A stretch of DNA of 64,000 bases, taken from NCBI GenBank assembly GCA_001972305.1, contig BDDD01002052.1, forward strand, positions 62,001-126,000, read 5' to 3'. A program made the position numbers and the translations under genes. The DNA is from Cephalotus follicularis. Its lineage: Eukaryota; Streptophyta; Magnoliopsida; Oxalidales; Cephalotaceae. Of the stretch, positions 1 to 12,226 are shown one piece after another; position 1 is the first letter of the stretch, and the number at the start of each line of letters is the position of its first letter. A model generated the notes under the pieces. The model saw only the letters and a program-made list of their open reading frames with translations. It did not search any database and was not told where the DNA came from.

Positions 1-534
1 TGACTACTTATCTTTCGCTTTTGAAAATAATGTTAAATTATTTTATGCATAAGGCATATGATATTTAAAGATTCAGGTATTTTCTATTTTTTAAATTATC
101 GTTTTATGTTTTATGATTCTATATCCGTACTGAGGTTTGCTCAGTCGCGTTTTTGTTTCCATGCGGCAGGTATTCTGGGATAGCATCCGGGAAATGTGTG
201 ATGAGTGAGATGTCACCTATGATAAGGATCACCTAGGAGTTTGATCTGGTTATGTTTTTAGTAGTGTTATGGTCGTGTTTAGGCCAATTATCTAAACAGT
301 ATTGTGATTTTTGGGATTATGACATTTTGGTTTATGATAACTTTTCAGATTATGTTTCAGATTGAGTTTATGTTCCATGATTATACATGTTTTCAGATTT
401 TTAGAACCACCACGTATTGATGATGATTAATATTAATATTAAGATTAAGATCTTTGATATGTTTTAGTTCAGTTTTGTGTGACACACCGATCCCGAATCG
501 GGAGTGATCCCGGTTCTGAATCGGGGGTGTTACA
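1..534 (+). repeat. 5' LTR of element H (3' part only)
   Basis: Ends in GGGGGTGTTACA at 534, directly before the primer site. A GC-rich near-inverted repeat (TCCCGAATCGGGA, 490-502) lies just inside the end. Positions 120-250 align by eye with 62617-62740 in the LTR of element G. The 5' part lies outside the window. Confidence 0.85.
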
Positions 535-538
535 GTTA

Positions 539-549
539 TGGTATCAGAG
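539..549 (+). other. Primer binding site of element H
   Basis: TGGTATCAGAG, four bases after the LTR end, is complementary to the 3' end of initiator tRNA-Met, the usual primer of plant Ty1 and Ty3 elements. Confidence 0.85.
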
Positions 550-708
550 AATAGGTTTTTCTTTCCTTAGAAGACCTATCTAGGTTTGACCTGTGAGATG
601 GGTAGACATTTCGGTTAGGGCTATTCCTTAAGAGTCGTTTCGATATGTCCTTTGTATTCCAGTTTTCTATCTCTCTTTGTTTTACTCTGTTCTGGTTTTG
701 TTTCTTTG

Positions 709-801
709 ATGACACGAAGAGTCAGACGACTAAGGAATGTTAATCCGGAAGCTGAGTCAGCTGTTTCACAAGAGGATGCACGGTATGAGCCAACTGTATA
801 G
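709..801 (+). pseudogene. gag N-terminal stub of element H
   Basis: An ATG at 709 opens 30 codons beginning MTRRVRRLRN and ends at TAG 799-801. The basic start followed by an acidic stretch (PEAESA, EDARYEPT) matches the stub in element G at 63141, which begins MVRTRN and contains EAQEVRNEPTVEE. No capsid domain, zinc knuckle or pol domain follows before the polypurine tract. It is the truncated N-terminus of a Ty3-type gag, not a working gene. Confidence 0.6.
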
Positions 802-2346
802 CGATTAAAAGACCGACCGAATGAGCTGTAATGCTAAGCGATCGATCGAATGGGCCGAAAGGCATAAGTGTTGTATGAATAGCTTCCTTATCGAACAGTG
901 GTTGATTGAGGTAGAATATGAATGGTCATTGTGAATGGATAGTGTATGGATGGCTAGTGTATCGTTATCCATCGCATAGTATCGTTCAGGACCGTTATTG
1001 AACAGATCGTGATCGTAAGGACCATTGTTGAACGGATAGTATTCGTGTGACCCGTTATAGAACGGACAATGATCGAATGAGTCGTTATTGAACGGTTAAT
1101 GATCGGATGGACTGCTATTGAATGGATGGGCATTGCATGGATGCTCGAAATAGTTTGTGAATGAACTGATGTGACAGTTAACTACTTATATATGCTGGTA
1201 TGGGACAATATCTGTATTTAGTCAACCCCTTGACTTCAACTACATATGGAGTTTACCTCTACATTCCTAGTGGAGTAATAAATGGCTATGAATCATAAAC
1301 GATTTATAGGTGGATATAGACCATAAACGGATATGAAATGAAATAGATATAGCATGGTCATGGATTGATATGGATAAAAGGCTTTGTATGAGGACATATG
1401 GTAGAGTTACTAATGACAGGTTGTGTTATGGCTTATATGGATATGATATGGCATTGTTCATATATTTTATGCTAGATATGCATCTCACATGATCGATATT
1501 ATATATATCTGCTACACCTCTGCACACATTCACTACTTATGATCATGGCTATGGATTTGTTTATGTGGTTTGTGAAGAGTGCCTTTTGTTTATAAACTAA
1601 ATTATAAAGATTTATGAGAGTTGTTATGTATAAGAGGTAACTTAAGAGATATGTTTATTCAGTTATCGACCTGCTGACATGTGGCAGTGCTTATGATATC
1701 TGTGTTGGTGTATTGGATATGCATGAGTTCACATTTGAGAGATTGGAATGATGATTTGGATTTAAATTATGGTTTACTGAGGGCTGAGCCCATTTATAAT
1801 TGATTGTTCCTCCTTCGGGAGTGTGGATATAAATTGTGTTTTCTTCTCAGGGGGCATATGTCCGATAAACGAATACTACATGTCCAATTTTTTGGAGATT
1901 ATAAGAGTTAGAATGTACTCAATTGATTATTTCATTGACATGATTATCTTTTGGATGCTTATGATATTATTGGATATGATTAAGCTCATCTTTGAAAGTA
2001 TTGAAAGGATTGTCCTTCACGTGCAAATGGTATATCTGATTTAGTTGTGATGTAGTCTGGTGCGGGCTGAACCCCAGCATATAGATTGTGATGAAATATG
2101 AGAATTGATCACCAAACATATAAACTGTGGTTTATCATGTGGCATGGAGTCCGATAAACGAATACATCATGCCCGATTTTCTGGAAATCCTAAGAGTATA
2201 GTTTGTAATGGTTATCCATACTGTTTTTAGATATTGTTTGACGTTTTCGCTGATACGATATGGTGTGTGCTGTAGGGATAATCTGTTTGCTTCAGGTTAG
2301 TAGTTGTTTAGATTTCGGGACGAAATCTTTTTAAGGGGGGTGGAAA
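802..2346 (+). other. Non-coding internal region of element H
   Basis: No retrotransposon domain is visible. It holds a 30-bp minisatellite (988-1140) and an imperfect direct repeat of about 60 bp (1853-1912 and 2141-2201, offset 289 bp) sharing CCGATAAACGAATAC. It ends in a purine-rich tract (2334-2346, AAGGGGGGTGGAA) preceded by TTTCGGGACGAAAT, the usual polypurine context of plant Ty3 elements. An open stretch of 73 codons at 1823-2044 shows no similarity to anything I recognise and is probably chance. Confidence 0.6.
988..1140 (+). repeat. 30-bp minisatellite, 5 units
   Basis: Five units at exactly 30-bp spacing, with cores at 991 (ACCGTTATTG), 1021 (ACCATTGTTG), 1051 (CCCGTTATAG), 1081 (GTCGTTATTG) and 1111 (ACTGCTATTG). 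Each is followed by AACGGAT or a near variant and a GATCG-like segment. Confidence 0.85.
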
Positions 2347-3148
2347 TGTAATATCCCGTTTTTTCGTGTAGAATTTTTGGGCTTTTCGATCTGTTTCGTA
2401 TGGGCTGTCGATTTTTTTTCGGTTTGTGGACTACCCATTTTTCGGTTTGTTTTGCTTTTGGCTAGGCTAAGCGGGTTTTGGCATTAGCCTAGTGGGTTTT
2501 GATATTAAGTCCATGATTAAATAAAACAATTTTTGGCTTTTTATTTGTGTTAAAACCTAATTTCAGCACTTAAAAATAATTAGAAACCATTTTATATAAA
2601 AGAATTGTTTTTTCTCTCTCTCTGCCTCTCTCTCCCGGCCACCCTCTCTCTCCTATTCTCTCTCCCCTCTCTACCGCTGCCGTCAGTATCGGTACCGATA
2701 TGGCGCCGGCGAAGGCACCGGTCGAACCCCCACAGTCTCCTGAGTCCACCGGACCCATCCCCTACGCCGGACGACGTCCCCATCGACGTGCGTGACATCT
2801 TCTCTCCCCGCCATTGTCAAACGCCGTAGCTCCTTCTCCGGTGATCGTCACGACAAGACGATCACATATTCGGCATCCTGGCGTCGAAAGGGAGCGAACC
2901 CGACCAGCCCCGACCCTTGGCGACGCCGGAAAAGTAGATCGGCGCAAAGTCAGCCGCGGTCAAACGTCTTCGTTCCGGGCAAAGGAGGCGGCGCTGTGGC
3001 AAAGGCACCCTGGATATGTGATCACTGGCCTCAAACGCTCCAGATCGGACCGTCACGGCTACTGGTCGACCGCGCGTGACAGACAAGTGCCGGCCAGCGG
3101 CGGCGCGTGAGCCCACGCGCGGCTGTCTCCGGCGACATTTTTTCGGAC
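2347..3148 (+). repeat. 3' LTR of element H, truncated by satellite
   Basis: Starts TGTAATATCCCG directly after the polypurine tract, like the TGTAATACCC start of element G at 60301. It is AT-rich to about 2600, pyrimidine-rich to about 2680 and strongly GC-rich to about 3140. The LTR is lost at about 3148, where satellite text (TTAAACCGTGGCACATATAA) begins with no LTR end and no visible target duplication. Open frames of 60-113 codons on both strands in the GC-rich part follow from base composition and are not called as genes. Confidence 0.8.
2592..2680 (+). promoter_or_regulatory. Candidate LTR promoter: TATA box and CT-rich tract
   Basis: TTATATAAA at 2592-2600 is followed by a CT-rich tract (about 2607-2680). 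This is the common layout of a plant core promoter with a pyrimidine patch at the start site, inside the LTR where a retroelement promoter is expected. Transcription is inferred. Confidence 0.4.
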
Positions 3149-6100
3149 ATTTAAACCGTGGCACATATAAGTGATGTCGCCTACTAGAGGTTAAAGGACT
3201 CATGTTTAGTGTCTAGAAATTCAATTTAAGCCTTCATTCAGTCAAACGATTTACCATTGGCACATAAGAAGGTCATTTAGCGTTATAGGAAGCCATGGCC
3301 TAATTTTTGGTACTTAGGAAGGCAATTTAAGAATTTCCTAAGTAAAACTATTTACCAAGGCACATAAGAAGGCCATTTTGCCTCCCGAAAGCCAAGAGCC
3401 TCATGTTTGACACTTAGGATGGCAATTTGACCATTCTTTAACTGAAAAACTTCAGCCTTGGCACATATAAAGGTCATTTGGGCTTCCAAGAACCAAGGTC
3501 CTTATGTGTTCCACTTAGGAAGGAAATGGCTGCCGTCGTGAAGTCAAATACTTAAACCGTGGTACATATAAGTGCTTTGGCCTGCTAGAGATCATAGGGC
3601 CAATATATGGTGTCTAATAGGACTATTTGAGCCTTTATTCAGTTAAACACTTCACCCTTGGCATCTAAGAAGGTCATTTAGAATTCTTGAATCCATGGAC
3701 TCATTTTTGGCACTTGGAAGGAGATTTGAGCATTTTTTTTATGTCAAACTCTTTACCAAGGCACATAAGAAGGGCATTTGGCATCCCAAAAGCCAATAGC
3801 CTCATGTTTGGCACTTAGGATGGTAATTTGACCATTTCATAACTCAAACTCTTCACCCTTGGCACATATGAAAGTCATTATACCTTCCGTGAGCCAAGGT
3901 CCTTATGTTTTGCTCTTAGGAAGAAAATATGTGTCTTCGTTTAGTCAAACACTTAAACCGTGGCACATATAAGTGATTTGGCTTGCTAGAGACCAAAAGG
4001 ACTCATCTTTGGTGTCTAGAAAGTCAATTTAAGCCTTTATTTAGTCAAACACTTCACCCTTGGGACATAAGAAGTTCATTTAGTGTTCTTGAAGCCATGG
4101 CCTTATTTTTGGCACTTAGGAAGGAAATTTTAGAATTTCCTAAGTCAAGCTCTTTACAAGGGCACATAAGAAGGGAATTTGACCTCCTGGAAGCCAAGAG
4201 CCTCATGTTTGGCACTTGGGATGGGATTTTGACCATTCCATAACTTAAACACTCCACCCTTGGTATATATGAAGCTTATTTGTCCTTGCAGGGGCCAAGG
4301 TCCTTATGTTTTGTACTTAGGAAGCTAATATGTGCCTCCGTTAAGTCAAAAACTTAAACCGTGGCACATATAAGTGATTTCGCTAACTGGAGTCCAAATG
4401 AGTCATGTTTGGTGTCTAGAAAGTCAACATAAGCCTTCATTCAGTCAAACACTTCACCATTGGCACATAAGAAGGACATTTAGCCTTGTGGAAGCCATGA
4501 CCTCATTTTTGGCACTTACAAAGGCAATTTCAGCATTTCTTAAGCAAAACATTTACCAAGGCACATAAGAAGGGCATTTGGCCTCCTGGAAGCCAAGAGC
4601 CTCATGTTCTACACTAAGGTTGACAATTTGACCATTTCTTAACTCAAACACTTCACCCTTGGCATAAGTCAAAGTCATTTGGCCTTCTAGGAGCCAAGGT
4701 CCTTATGTTTTTCACTTATGAAGGAAATATGTGCCTTTGTGAAGTCAAACTTTAAAACCGTGGTACATATAAGTTATTTGGCCTGCTTGAGACAGTAAGA
4801 CTCACCGTTGGTGTCTAGAAAGTAAAATTAAGCCTTCATTCAGTCAAACACTTCACCCTTGGCACATAAGAATGTCATTTGGCCTACTGGGAGCCATGGC
4901 CTTATTTTTGGCACTGAGGAAAGTAATTTAAGCATTTCTTAACTAAAACACTTTACCAAGGCACATAAGAAGGGTATTTCACCTCCCAGAAGCCAAGAGC
5001 CTCATGTTTGGCACTAAGGATGGCAATTTGACCATTCCTTAACTCAAACACTTCACCCTTGGAACCTATTAAAAGTCATTTGGTGTTCCAGGAGCCAATG
5101 TCCTTATGTTTTACACTAAGGAAGGAAATAAGTGCCTTCGTTAATCCAAACACTTAAACTGTGGTACATATAAGTGATTTGGCCTCCTAGAGAACAAATG
5201 ACTCATCTTTGGTGTCTACAAAGTCAATGTAAACCTTCATCCAGTAAAACACTTACCCCTTGGCACATAAGAAGGTCATTTAGCCTTCTGGAAGCCATGG
5301 CCTCATTTTTGGCACTTAGGACGGAAAATTAAGCATTTCTGAGGTCAAACTCTTTACCAAGGCACATAAGAAAGGCATTTGGCCTCCCGGAATCCCAAAG
5401 CCTCATGTTTGGCACTTAGGTTGGCAAATTGACCATTCCTTAACTTAAACACTTCACCCTTGGCACGTGTGAAAGTTAATTGGCCTTCAAGGAGCCAAGG
5501 GGCTTATGTTTTGCACTTAGGAAGGAAATATGTGTCATCGTTAAGTCAAACACTTAAACCGTGGAACATATAATTGATTTGGCCTGTTAGATACCAAAGG
5601 ACTCATCTTTGGTGTCCAGAAAATGAATTTAAGCCTTCATAGAGTCAAACACTTAACCCTTTGAACATAAGAAGGTCATTTACCCTTCTGGATGCCATGA
5701 CCTCATTTTTGGCATTTAGGAAGGCAATTTAAGAATTTCTCAAATCAAACTCTTTACCAAGGCACATAAGAAGAGCATTTGGCCTCCCAGAAGCCAGGAG
5801 CCTCATGTTTAGCATTTAGGTTGGCAATTTGAAAATTCCTTAACTCAAACACTTCACCCTTGGCACATATTAAAGTCATTTGGCCTTCCAGGAGCCAAGG
5901 TTCTTATATTTTACACTTAGGAATGAAATATGTGTCTGGGTTAAGTCATACCTTTAAACCGTGGCACATATAAGTGATTTGGCCAGCTAGAGACCATAGG
6001 ATTCTTCTTTTGTGTCTAGAAAGTCAATTTAAGCTTTCATTCAATCAACACTTCACCCTTGGTACATAAGAGGGTCATTTAGCTTTGTGGAAGCCATGGC

Positions 6101-8326
6101 CTCATTTTTGGCAGTTAGGAAGGCAATTTAAGCATTTCTTATGTTAAACTCTTTGCCGAGGCACATAAGAAGTGCATTTAACCTCTCTGAAGAAAAGATC
6201 CTCATGTTTGGGTTTTAGGATGACAATTTGAGCATTCCTTAACTCAAAAAGTTCACCCTTGGCACATATGATGGGCATTTGGCCTTCCAGGAGCCATGGT
6301 CCTTATGTTTTACATGTAGGAAGGTAATAGGTGCCTTTGTTAAGTCAAACACTTAAACCGTGACACATATAAGTGATTTCGCAGACTAGAGGCCAAAGGA
6401 CTCATGTTTAGTGTCTAGAAAGTAAATTTAAGCCGTTATTCTATCAAACACTTCACCATTGGCACGTAAGAAGGTCATTTAGCCTTCTGGAATCCATGAC
6501 CTCATTTTTGGCACTTAAGAAGGAAATTAAAGCATTTCTCCAGTCAAAATCTTTACCAAGGCATAAGAAGAGCATTTGGCGACCCGGAAGCAAAGACCTT
6601 CATGTTTAACACTTAGGATGGTAATTTGACGATTCATTAACTCAAACACTTCACCCTTAGCACATATGAAAGTCATTTGGCCTTCTAGGAGCCAATTTCC
6701 TTATGTTTTTAACTTAGTAATGAAATATGTGCCTTCATTAAGTCAAATCTTTAAACCGTGGCACATATAAGTGATTTGTCCTGGTAGAGACCATAGGACA
6801 CATCTTCGGTGTCTAGAAAGTCAATTTAAGCCTTCATTCAATCAAACACTTCACCCTTGACACATAAGAAGGTCATTTATCCTTTTGAAAACCATGGCCT
6901 CATTTATTGCACTTAGGAAGGCAATTTAAGCATTTCTTATGTCATACTCTTTACCAAGGTATAGAAGAAGGGCATTTAGCCTCCTAGAAGCAAAGAGTCT
7001 CCTGTTTGGCACTAAGGATGGCAATTTGAGCATTCTGTAAATCAAAAATTTCTCCCTTGGCACATATGAAGGTCATTTGACCTTCCAGGAGCCAAGGTCC
7101 TTATGTTTTGCACTTATGAAGGTAATTTGTGCCATCGTTAAGTCAAACACTTAACCGGGGCACATATAAGTCATTTCACTGACTAGAGGCCAAAGGACTC
7201 ATGTTTGGTGTCTAGAAAGTCAATTTAAGCTTTCATTCAGTAAAACATTTCACCATTGCCACGTAAGAAGGTCATTTAGCCTTTTGGAGGCCATGACCTC
7301 ATTATTGGCACTTACAAAAGAAAGTAAGCATTTCTTAATTTATACTGTTTACCAAGGCACATAAGAAGGGTATTTAGGCTCTCGAAAGCCAAGAGCCTTA
7401 TGTTTGGCACTTAGGGTGGCAATTTGAGCATTACTTAACTCAAAAACTTCCCCATTGGCACATATGAAGGTCATTTCACCTTCAAGGAGCCAAGGTCCTT
7501 ATGTTTTGCAGTTATGAAGGTAATATGCGCATGCGTTAAGTCAAACAAATAAACCGTGATACATATAACTGATTTGGCCTGCTAGAGACCAAGGAACTCA
7601 TAGTTGGTGTCTAGAAAGTCAATTTAAGCCTTTATCCAGTCAAACACTTCACCCTTGGCACATAACAAGGTCATTTAGCCTTCTGAAAGCCATGGCCTCA
7701 TTTTGAGCACTTAGGAAGGAAATTTAAGCATTTCTTAAGTCATACACATTACCAAGGCACATAAGAAGGGCATTTAGCCTCCAGGAAGCCAAGAGCCTCT
7801 TATTTGGACCTTAGGATGGCAAGTTGAGCATTCCTTAACTCAAAAATTTCACCCTTGGCCATATGAAGGTCATTTGGGCTTCTAGAAGCCAAGGTCCTTA
7901 TGTATTGCACTTAGGAAGGTAACATTCACCTGCGTTGAGTCAAACACATAAATCGTGGCACTTACAAGTGATTTGTCCTGCTAGAGACCAAAGGACTCAT
8001 CTTTGGTGTCTAAAAATTCAATTTTAGCCTACATTCAATTAAACACATCACCCTTGGCACATAAGAAGGTGATTTAGCCTTCTGGGAAATATGGCCTCAT
8101 TTTTGGCACTCAGGGAGGCAATTTAAGCATTTCCCATGTCAAACTCTTTACCAAGGCACATAAGAAGGGCATTTGAACTCCCGAAAGGCAAGAGCCTCAT
8201 GTTTGGTACTTATGATGGCAATTTGACCATTCCTTAACTCAAACACTTCACCCTTGGCACATATGAAGGTCATTTGGCCTTCCAGGAGCCCAGGTCCTTA
8301 TGTTTTGCACTTAGGAAGGTAATATG
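3149..8326. repeat. 400-bp satellite array, block 1 (about 13 monomers)
   Basis: The marker AAACCGTGG recurs at 3153, 3554, 3955, 4356, 4755, about 5156, 5556, 5956, 6355, 6753, 7152, 7551 and 7951, a period of 398-401 bp. Each monomer consists of four subunits of about 100 bp that start GGCACATATAAGTG (S1), GGCACATAAGAAGGTC (S2), GGCACATAAGAAGGGC (S3) and GGCACATATGAAGGTC (S4). S2 and S3 are roughly 80 per cent alike by eye. Open frames inside (for example 3983-4243) are short and not conserved between monomers. The block ends in S4 at the target site of element A. Confidence 0.97.
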
Positions 8327-10877
8327 TGTTGGAACCCGGGAGGGGACCCGGTCGATTTTGGGTCTAGGATGCAAGTGTGTATTATTTTAATATTTCAAAA
8401 ACACCAAGACTGAAAGTCAAGGTTCACAATTACATCATACTACCAAAATCTATGCGCCTAGGATCTCCGTTTAATATTCAATCGAACAAATGTAAACAAG
8501 CATACACCCACTTTTCACAACATAAACACAGCGGAAACATATAAAAAGAAATCATACAAACGTTGGCAGCTCCATAGCTTTGCCACTACACGCTTGTGGA
8601 AGCAACTGCCGGTTACCGACTCCACTGTCGGTTTCAGGCCAGTCCAAGAAAACTTCAAACAAGACACCACCGGACTAAAAAAAATCAACTCTACCCACTG
8701 GTGGCGGAGATACGGCAAGAAGTGCCCTGGAACAGCAGACAGATGGGGTGACACGCACTGAGTTCGGACTCAGTGCGACTCGGTCAACGCACCATGGACC
8801 GGCCGTGACATATATGGACTGCAACACCCCGATAAACATAACCGTGGTTAAGAATCACCATGAATCGCCATGGAAAAGGGTGGTCATGGGGACCAGCCAG
8901 ACCAACACGGCGAGTCGAGGAGTCATGGCGAAAACAGGGTCGCCATGGCTCAGGACCGCCATCTTCAGCATCCAAAACCTGCAAGCAACAAAACTCAACC
9001 GAAGAGTCACCGTGAATCGGCGTGGAATATCTACCCATGGTGCACAGCCCCCAATTCCACATGGTTTGTAAAAACTTGACAAATCAGTGCCGGTCACACC
9101 TAGACTAGGTTCAAAATAGGTAGAGCCAAGCCGACTCCACCTACCAGGACCATCGGCCGCGGAAGAGAAGGTCGTCAGTGGGTGTAATGAGAAAACTCGT
9201 CGGGCCAAAAACAAAGAGAAAACAGAGGAGAAAAAGAGGGAGAGAGGGAGGAAGATGCACCGTGGATGAGGAGGTCTTCTTCTCCGACCATGGACGCCTA
9301 AGGCATCGTCTTCTCCGACCGAAACGCGCCGTCCAGGCGCTGCGCACGCAAGCCGTGCACTCTCCCCTATTAAGCGCGTTACAAAGCGCTAAATGCCGTG
9401 TCCGTGTGCCAAAGACAAAAGACAAAAAACAACATGTGTCCCTTTTCTCTTTTATTATAACACAAGTCTCTCTTGGTTTAAAGTATGTGCCCCGCACATC
9501 GTATGTTAAACATCCTCCCACTGTGGTTTCTTTTAATATATCAATTTGACAATACGGTGGTAAATTTAAATAAATAAATAAACCACTAATGCCAAATTAA
9601 TATATACTAGTTAAAACTAGATTTTCTGCCAAGCTAGCTGTGTGTAGCATGCATCTCTTTTCCAATAATCAGGTGGCACCCGAAAGTCTGGTTTGAATCC
9701 AGTATGACTATAAATTTCTCAAAACATCCCATGAGTTGTAGTACGACTATCCCAATAGTCCCAGACTACTAAAATAGCCCCGGTGTGAATCCCATCACCC
9801 CCCGGATCCATAGAATCAACTACGTCTACTAGTCGACATCCAGTTAAGCAAGTACTTTATCCAGTCATCGGCATATGTGTCATGTATCCTACGTCATACT
9901 TGGCTCCGACCACGACCTAGGGTTCAGAATAATGTCACTCCTAGGTAAAGTCACGGTAACTATAAATTTATGTATGCATTGCGACTTTCGGCAAACATCC
10001 CTGGAAACCCCGTTTCCAGTCTGCCTATACCTGATAAGGGCTTTAGAATCTCAACGGACATAAATAATATAAAGCCGATCACCCTTTATACGGGTGTGAC
10101 GATCCCTTACTGCGAACTCCCCCATACATCTCAAAGAAGCTCCCACAAGGCCAAAAGACAACCCTTTTTCCAGCACGTGGCTAATGCCGGGGAAGGCAGA
10201 AATCAAAGCCAAGCTGTTACAACACAATGCATGCCAGCCGCTCAGGTCTAACTATACAACGTAGCTCCACGAATGGTCTACTGGTCACCATAGATTATAC
10301 ACTACAGATACTATAGGAATCCTATTGACATGGGTATGACTTTCCAAATAGGTTTCCTATGGTGGGTCTGTTCAGTCTCATGCTCCTTAGCATGAACCCC
10401 GCATCATGCTTTAGGATAAATCCAAATGGTAACGAGATAATCCATCCTCCACTAAACCCGGGAGCAAGCGTAATACTGCAAGTCTTTACAGTTCCACAAT
10501 TGCCCAAAGAAAGTGAACCTATGACTTGGAACGTTCTGTCAGAAGGGAGTAAGGATCTCATTCTCATAACCTCTCAGGCATGAGATCCAACCCCTTGAAC
10601 GACAGGGCACTATATGTGTACTCGGATGACATGGTGATCACCCGATCCATTTAAGATGGTTTGGGATATACATATAGCGGGTTGCCATTGTTGATTGAAT
10701 ATGCACTATAAAACACAAAAAATGAATTCAGATTGTATAAATAGAGAGTGTAATATACACACATGCAGCCGCCGCGTGGCTTAAAGAGATATCTCCAGTG
10801 AAGGAGTGCATCTCATACAGACCTATATATTTGTGTAGAGCCACCTCGTGGCATGCAGGGACACCCCTACTCTAACA
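8327..10877 (-). repeat. 3' LTR of element A (in element orientation)
   Basis: About 2.55 kb, pairing with 27929-29550 plus 39770-40638. In about 275 bp compared from the left end I count about 20 differences (roughly 7 per cent). A GC-rich part (about 8550-9420) contains overlapping open frames of 69-126 codons on both strands. I do not call them because they show no domain and are not preserved between the two LTR copies. Confidence 0.9.
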
Positions 10878-10892
10878 ATCTCCCACTTGGCC
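10878..10892 (-). other. Polypurine tract of element A
   Basis: On the minus strand CAAGTGGGAGAT lies directly before the LTR start TGTTAGAG. Element D has the same AAGTGGGAGAT before its 3' LTR at 37558. Confidence 0.85.
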
Positions 10893-11349
10893 CTCATGCC
10901 ATGAAGACCTTTAGCCTAAGCCAATCGCACTTCCGCTTTTGCTTAAGTACTACTAATGCTCATGGCATTGGTCAGTGGGTCTGGCAAAATTTGCCATCGT
11001 TGCAAATCTCTCTAGGATAATGTTTCCTCTATATACGATTTCATGAATCTTATAATATAATGATACCGTTGCTTTAGTTTAGAGCGATAATGAGACTGGG
11101 TTCCATAGCCTGAGCAAAGGCCCCCCATCGTCGTCACTCTATACAACTGGACGAACGATATATGGAACTAGATGAAGTTCCATAATGAACTTCCGTTACC
11201 AAACAACAACTTTTCTGTATCATAGGTTATAACATACTCTTATTCATGGTTGAGTCAACAGTATCCCACTGTTGTAGTCTCCTCCAACTCACACAGCACC
11301 TTCGTGTAGGATAATCACGTATCCTGATACGATGTCATGATCATCTAGT
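10893..11349 (-). pseudogene. RNase H remnant of element A (distal part)
   Basis: Read on the minus strand, the segment just inside solo LTR B gives a line close to LDDHDIVSGYVIILHEGAV, which corresponds to the DHKSLSGYVFVLNGGAV region of the element D RNase H. Further along, text resembling the D C-terminus (VYRGNIILERF, then DQCHEH) runs into the polypurine tract. Several stops and frame changes are present. This is the C-terminal end of a copia pol, cut from the rest by insertion of LTR B, and it is non-functional. Confidence 0.65.
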
Positions 11350-11694
11350 GTCACACCCCACCCCTTCTGTTCCAATTAAGGACACAAGCATATATGGTGA
11401 TATCAGAAATAAATATAATATTCCAGCATTCCATTCAACAAATCATATATAGCGGAAGCATTCAAAAGCCGGAATATAAAATACAAGTCATTCGCACGCA
11501 GCCCATACTGCGTGCAGGTACAATCCAACAAGTTATCCTTTCATAAGGAAGTACAACAGTAACACGGGGTATGAACCGTTCATTACAAATACAGTACAAC
11601 ATCATAAAATAACAACCTTAAATAAAAAATAGAAGCTCTCCAAGCTTCAGCAGCAATCTCTGAACGTCCTTGCTTAATCTGAAATTGTAGGGGT

Positions 11695-11719
11695 TAGCCG
11701 TTGTCCTCACTTGGCTAAG
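11695..11719 (-). other. Conserved LTR inverted repeat TTAGCC-13 nt-GGCTAA (solo LTR B)
   Basis: Six-base perfect arms with a 13-nt spacer, also found in both LTRs of element C (16528-16552 and 23753-23777) and in solo LTR F (44587-44611). CCCC and an AGATTAA-like segment follow on the element strand in each. It could form a hairpin in the transcript or bind a dimeric factor. No function is shown. Confidence 0.6.
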
Positions 11720-12095
11720 TAGGAAGATAATTATATACTATGCAATATCAAAGTATTTTCTTTAGAAACATTAACAATTCGTTGATCGTACATCTCATCG
11801 GAGGGAAACGATATCAATACAATAGTGGTTCCCAGTTTGAGAACAAAACAATAGGTACCTCTCATAGGAGGAAAAATCAGTAGTTCTTTTAACAATAAGC
11901 TTTCATTTGAAAATGATAGTTTATATCATGAATTGTGCATATAGCACTTAGTTTGTTCAATCTTTGGAAATATGGAAATAATTAGGGTTTATAACACCCA
12001 CTAGTATATGCTAATTAACAGTAGTATGTACAGCACAATAGCAAAGACAGCAGCCATTCAATTGAGCCCAAATAGGACTTATATCAAAATTTTAA

Positions 12096-12226
12096 CCCAG
12101 GACAGTCGGCTATTCTCAAGAACAATCGGCTGTTTTGATTGGGTAGTCGACCGTTTTCTCTTAATAGTCGACTGGATAGGTTGAGTAGTCGACTGTCATG
12201 AAGAACAGTCGACTGCCTTGCCCAGA
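12096..12226. repeat. Cluster of CAGTCGACTG-type palindromic motifs (solo LTR B)
   Basis: Six degenerate copies of an approximately 10-bp motif with centre TCGAC or TCGGC, about 20-24 bp apart: CAGTCGGCT, CAATCGGCTG, AGTCGACCG, AGTCGACTG, AGTCGACTGT and CAGTCGACTG. TTGCCCAGAAA follows. A comparable cluster followed by TTGCCCAGAAA lies in element G at 61436-61573. Confidence 0.8.

Larger units (their letters stand above)
1..3148 (+). mobile_element. Ty3-like LTR element H, partial and non-coding
   Basis: The order visible is LTR end, primer site, short internal region, polypurine tract and start of the second LTR. The first LTR runs off the left edge and the second is cut after about 800 bp, where satellite begins. 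The internal region (535-2346) is only 1.8 kb and holds just a stub of gag, so the element is non-autonomous or heavily deleted. It belongs to the same family group as element G at 60301-63520: both have the text 'ATCCGTACTGAGGTTTGC' followed by 'CCATGCGGCAGG' near the LTR end, and both have an LTR start TGTAATA and end GTGTTACA. Confidence 0.85.

Noticed and set aside
1823..2044. 73-codon open frame in element H
   Set aside because: No similarity to a retroelement domain, and one of two related segments (see 2141-2201) does not keep the frame.
3153..3175. ACATATAAGTG in S1 as a TATA box driving satellite transcription
   Set aside because: It is part of a repeated word present in variant form in all four subunits. 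Nothing else in the sequence supports a promoter.
2592..3203. Cluster of open frames of 60-113 codons on both strands
   Set aside because: GC-rich LTR sequence of element H. Few stops are expected from composition alone, and the text is Arg/Ser/Pro-rich with no domain.
3149..8326. Regular ~100-bp spacing as a CRISPR-like array
   Set aside because: The repeats are contiguous tandem units with diverged copies, not short identical repeats with unique spacers, and the sequence is plant nuclear.
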